A stretch of DNA of 8,161 nucleotides from Chloroflexota bacterium (GTDB taxonomy: Bacteria; Chloroflexota; Dehalococcoidia; SHYM01), in assembly GCA_016199375.1 (NCBI GenBank), contig JACQGV010000149.1, positions 1 through 8,161 on the forward strand. Reading direction: 5' to 3'. The first letter of the stretch is position 1; every line of letters starts with the position of its first letter. The translations under genes and the position numbers were made by a program. Shown here in pieces: positions 5,515 through 8,161 of the stretch. The notes under the pieces are model-generated. The model was not told the DNA's origin. It saw nothing but the letters and a program-made list of their open reading frames with translations, and did not search any database.

Positions 5515-6435
5515 CTACTTTGTGTACCTGATCCTGGGGTCCAGATACCCATACAGGATATCCACGGCGAAGTTAGTCAAAAGGAAGACCACGGCCGTAA
5601 CCAGGACGGCTGCCTGAACCAGGGGGAAGTCCCTGCCCATGGCCGCATCCAGAGCCAGCTTTCCAACCCCAGGCCAGGCAAAGATGGTCTCCACAATCAC
5701 GGCCCCCCGCAGGAACCCAGCGAGCTGCAGTCCCAGCAAGGTGACTATGGGGATGGCGGCGTTCTTCAGGGCGTGCTTGAACACCACCACCGACTCGGGC
5801 GCGCCCTTCACCCGGGCCATCTTGATGAAGTCCGAGTCAATGACATCCAGCATGGCGGAGCGGGTCAGCCTCGTCAGCGCGGCCATGGAAAACCAGGCGA
5901 GGGTCAGCGTCGGCATGAGCATGTTAGCAGGGCCGTCCCTCCCCGAGGCCGGCAGCCAGCGTAGCGAGACGCTGAGCAGCAGGATGAGCATCAGTCCAAC
6001 CCAGAAGGTGGGCATGGACTGGCCGACGAGGGCGAAGCCCTTGCCGAAGGTGTCGAAGAAGGAGCCGCGCTTGACCGCCGCCAGCATGCCCATGGGGATG
6101 GCCACCAGCACAACCAGGGCCATTGCCGCCGCGCCGAGCTGCGCCGTGGCCGGAAGCCGGCTCATGACGATGGGCATCGCCGGCTTCCGGAACCGCCACG
6201 ACTGGCCAAAGTCCCCCCTGGCCACGTCCCTGATGTAGAGGCCGTACTGCACGTAAACGGGCCTGTCCAGGCCCAGGCTCTGGCGTAGCTCCAGGTAGTA
6301 CTTCTCGCTGTAGGACTCACCCATCATCAGCCGCGCCGGGTCGCCGCTCAGGCGTGTCAGCGCGAAGATGATTACGGTGATGCCCCACAGCGCCACCACC
6401 ATCTGGAGGAAGCGGACCAGGATGAAGCGCTGGAT
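5515..6435 (-). CDS. ABC transporter permease, DppB/OppB-like, with apparent ATC start
   Basis: This is the first membrane subunit of the importer. The first ATG is at 6402 (295 aa), but that would remove the usual N-terminus and has no ribosome binding site. The frame is open upstream to the stop of the binding-protein gene and encodes the expected family start, IQRFILVRFLQMVVALWGIT. The first codon of that block is ATC at 6435, 8 nt after AGAGGT, giving 306 aa, a normal family length. No ATG, GTG or TTG lies between the stop and 6402. Visible features, numbered from the ATC, are membrane segment 1 (about 5-26), LSGDPARLMMG (29-39), GDFGQSW (74-80), the ATPase-docking EAA loop DFIKMARVKGAPESVVVFKH (202-221), AVIVETIFAWPGVGKL (245-260) and the C-terminal DILYGYLDPRIRY. 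It begins 6 nt after the binding-protein stop, so translational coupling is likely. The start may instead reflect a base error at 6433. Confidence 0.9.
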   Translation of the reverse strand: MQRFILVRFLQMVVALWGITVIIFALTRLSGDPARLMMGESYSEKYYLELRQSLGLDRPVYVQYGLYIRDVARGDFGQSWRFRKPAMPIVMSRLPATAQLGAAAMALVVLVAIPMGMLAAVKRGSFFDTFGKGFALVGQSMPTFWVGLMLILLLSVSLRWLPASGRDGPANMLMPTLTLAWFSMAALTRLTRSAMLDVIDSDFIKMARVKGAPESVVVFKHALKNAAIPIVTLLGLQLAGFLRGAVIVETIFAWPGVGKLALDAAMGRDFPLVQAAVLVTAVVFLLTNFAVDILYGYLDPRIRYTK

Positions 6436-6441
6436 GGCGGC

Positions 6442-8115
6442 CTACCTCTTCAGTTCCACGTACTCGATGTTCCTGGGGTAGACGGCCCAGCCCTTGACCC
6501 ACGGCCACTTGGCGATCCTGTCCTTCCTGATGCCGAAGAGGTACTTGGGGTAGTAGACCGGCACTATGGCCGCCTCCTCGAACATCTTGCGGTTGGCCTC
6601 CACCAGCGCCCTGTCTCTGGCCGCCGTCTCCGGTATGCTGATGGCGGCGTCGATGATCTTGTCCCACTCCGGGTTGGCGCTGTGACTGAACAGGCCCTTG
6701 GAGTGGAGCCACCGGTGCAGGTCGGCCCCGCCGTCGTAGGGGATGCTACGGTTGGGGAAGACGGCGATGGGGCTCAGGGCGCGCTGCTGGTTGATGGTGC
6801 TGTAGCGCGCGGACTCGATGGCGTTCAGGGTCATCCTGATGCCCACGGCTGCCCACGCGGCCCGCACCCCTTCCACCAGCTCCACGGCCTGGTTAATGCC
6901 CGCCGGGTCGTAGTTCAGCTTGCCAGCGTCCACGCCATTGGGATAGCCCGCCTGAGCCAGGAGCTGCTTGGCCTTCTCCGGGTCATAGGGGTACGGCTTC
7001 AAGTTGGGATCGTAGCCAGACTCGTAGGGAGCCGACAGGGTGGTGGCCGGCCTTGCTAGCCCGTAGAAGACGTCCTTCACCAGGGCATCGCGGTTCAGGG
7101 CGTAGTTCAGGGCTAACCTGACCTCTCGCTTGGCGAAGGGATGGCTGGGGTCAAGGGTGGAGATCAGGAAGAAGTCCGTCTCGTTGACGTCCTCGGCGAC
7201 CACGTCCGTGTTTGGGTTCGCCTTCAGGGACGGCACTTCGTACGGGGGCACGATGTCAATGGCATCCACCTCGCCGGTCTTCAATGCCGCGACCCTGGTG
7301 ACCGCCTCTGGGATGCCCCTGACAACCAGGGTCTTGAACTGGGGCACGCGGCGGTAGTGGTCAGTGAACGACTCGACGGTAAGGCGGTCGCCGGGCACCA
7401 GGTTGACGAACTTGAAGGGCCCGGTGCCCACGGGCTTGTCCATGAAGGCGGTGTCGCCGATCTGCTCCGTGTACTTCTTGGGCACCACCCCGAAGAAGGG
7501 CTCCAGGTTGCCCAGGATCTCGGGGAAGGGCTCGCTTAGCACCGCCCGCACCTTGTACTGGTCCAGTACCTCGAGCTTGCTGATACGGGCGATGTTGGGC
7601 TTATAGCTGGCCCTCAGATTAGGCCGCCGCATCCTCTCCAGGCTGTAGGTCACGTCTTCAGCACTGAAGCCATCGCCGTTGTGGAACTTGACGCCCTTGC
7701 GCAGCTCGAACTCCACCGAGAGGTTGTCGGGGGCGAACTTCCACGCCGTGGCAAGCCCCGGGGCGATGCTGCCATCGAAATCGCGATGGACCAGGCTGTC
7801 CCAGGACAGGGCCGGTGTCCCGAACCTGGTCCCCAGATGTATGTCGTGGGTGCTGCTCGCCACGCGCAGCGCCAGGGTTATGGTGCCCCTGGGGGCTGTG
7901 GGGCCAGCCGTGGCGGTCGGTGCCACTGCGGGCCGCGGCGTCGCCGTGGCAGCGGGAGCAGCCGGCGCCGTGGCGGCAGCCGGCGCGGTAGTGGGCGCGG
8001 CCGCCGGCCTGGTCGCAGTGGCCTGGGCGACGGGCGTCGCCGTGGGCGCTGCGGCCGGCCCGCAGGCCGTTGCCGCTAGGGCAAGGGCCACAACAGCAAA
8101 AACAGTCTTCCGCAT
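6442..8115 (-). CDS. ABC transporter substrate-binding lipoprotein, family 5 (SBP_bac_5)
   Basis: This is the lipid-anchored solute receptor of the adjoining DppB/DppC-like importer. The start is the ATG at 8115 (557 aa): it is followed at once by a signal peptide MRKTVFAVVALALAATACGP with Cys18 as lipid anchor, and GAGGGGG lies 7 nt upstream. An in-frame codon at 8154 would put charged residues before the signal and is less likely. Residues 19-75 are an Ala/Pro/Thr linker. The receptor domain shows the family signature RKGVKFHNGDGFSAEDVTYS at 139-158, KPVGTGPFKFV further on, VRLALNYALNRDALV, and PYPYDPEKAKQLLAQAGYPN. The protein ends at its natural C-terminus NIEYVELKR. Length is normal for the family. 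The ligand is not predictable; the paralogue at 1-1097 sits beside CoA-transferases, which weakly favours organic acids or peptide-like compounds in this locus. Confidence 0.95.
   Translation of the reverse strand: MRKTVFAVVALALAATACGPAAAPTATPVAQATATRPAAAPTTAPAAATAPAAPAATATPRPAVAPTATAGPTAPRGTITLALRVASSTHDIHLGTRFGTPALSWDSLVHRDFDGSIAPGLATAWKFAPDNLSVEFELRKGVKFHNGDGFSAEDVTYSLERMRRPNLRASYKPNIARISKLEVLDQYKVRAVLSEPFPEILGNLEPFFGVVPKKYTEQIGDTAFMDKPVGTGPFKFVNLVPGDRLTVESFTDHYRRVPQFKTLVVRGIPEAVTRVAALKTGEVDAIDIVPPYEVPSLKANPNTDVVAEDVNETDFFLISTLDPSHPFAKREVRLALNYALNRDALVKDVFYGLARPATTLSAPYESGYDPNLKPYPYDPEKAKQLLAQAGYPNGVDAGKLNYDPAGINQAVELVEGVRAAWAAVGIRMTLNAIESARYSTINQQRALSPIAVFPNRSIPYDGGADLHRWLHSKGLFSHSANPEWDKIIDAAISIPETAARDRALVEANRKMFEEAAIVPVYYPKYLFGIRKDRIAKWPWVKGWAVYPRNIEYVELKR
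6444..6449 (-). promoter_or_regulatory. Ribosome binding site deciding the ATC start of the DppB-like gene
   Basis: AGAGGT on the minus strand overlaps the last codons and TAG stop of the binding-protein gene. It is 8 nt before ATC at 6435 and 41 nt before the first ATG at 6402. Only the ATC is at a workable distance. Confidence 0.6.
7891..8061 (-). repeat. Low-complexity Ala/Pro/Thr linker of the binding lipoprotein
   Basis: These about 57 codons (residues 19-75) are nearly all Ala, Pro and Thr, with units such as ATPVAQATATRPA, AATATPRPA and APTATAGPTAP. The DNA is a degenerate GC-rich repeat similar to that at 849-1028. It spaces the receptor domain from the membrane anchor. The opposite strand gives long Gly/Arg-rich open frames that are not genes. 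Confidence 0.7.
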
Positions 8116-8122
8116 GGTGCTT

Positions 8123-8133
8123 CCCCCTCTCCT
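8123..8133 (-). promoter_or_regulatory. Ribosome binding site of the binding lipoprotein
   Basis: The minus-strand motif AGGAGAGGGGG precedes the ATG at 8115, with its nearest edge 7 nt away. It supports the ATG at 8115 over the upstream in-frame codon at 8154. Only 46 bp upstream of the gene are in the window, so its promoter is not visible. Confidence 0.6.
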
Positions 8134-8161
8134 GTCCACTAGATAGCCTGACACTGACGTA

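Noticed and set aside
6442..6444. In-frame TAG as the only barrier between binding protein and permease, possibly readthrough giving a fusion
   Set aside because: The receptor ends at a normal family C-terminus and the permease has its own ribosome binding site, so separate proteins are simpler.
8140..8150. TATCTA on the minus strand as a -10 box for the right-hand transporter operon
   Set aside because: It matches the consensus poorly and there is too little upstream sequence in the window to look for a -35 box.

Overview
The window is a GC-rich bacterial stretch with seven genes, all on the minus strand, so the biology reads from right to left. Both substrate-binding lipoproteins carry long Ala/Pro/Thr-rich linkers after the lipid-anchored Cys (ATPTATP, ATPRPA style). 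Together with CaiB/BaiF CoA-transferases beside peptide-type ABC transporters and frequent GTG/TTG starts, this points to a Chloroflexota-like organism (Dehalococcoidia/SAR202 type). That assignment is inferred from style, not from a marker gene.

Right third (8115-4572): an ABC importer of the dipeptide/oligopeptide/nickel type, in the order binding lipoprotein, DppB-like permease, DppC-like permease, with gaps of only 6 and 19 nt. No ATPase gene is present, so the ATPases must lie outside the window or be shared. The DppB-like gene has no ATG/GTG/TTG at the expected place. Its conserved N-terminus begins at an ATC codon that has a well-placed ribosome binding site.

Middle (4571-3615): a 156-nt non-coding leader with two inverted repeats, then a stand-alone mobB (GTP-binding protein of molybdenum cofactor biosynthesis), then about 285 nt without a gene. 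That gap holds a 103-bp element with alternating ATGATG/CATCAT arms, made of two degenerate 40-bp palindromic units.

Left part (3614-1): a tight operon of two different family III (CaiB/BaiF) CoA-transferases followed 22 nt later by a second binding lipoprotein, cut by the window edge. The downstream CoA-transferase has an Asp at the position expected for the catalytic residue. The upstream one has Gly there, which suggests a two-subunit enzyme with one active and one degenerate partner, as in BbsE/BbsF-like pairs. A reasonable reading, which is inference, is a cassette that imports an organic acid or related compound and activates it by CoA transfer. The substrate cannot be told from the sequence.

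I saw no tRNA, rRNA, CRISPR array, insertion sequence or convincing intrinsic terminator. I did not find a wholly new system. The points most worth a second look are the ATC-start permease, the asymmetric CoA-transferase pair and the paired palindrome element.
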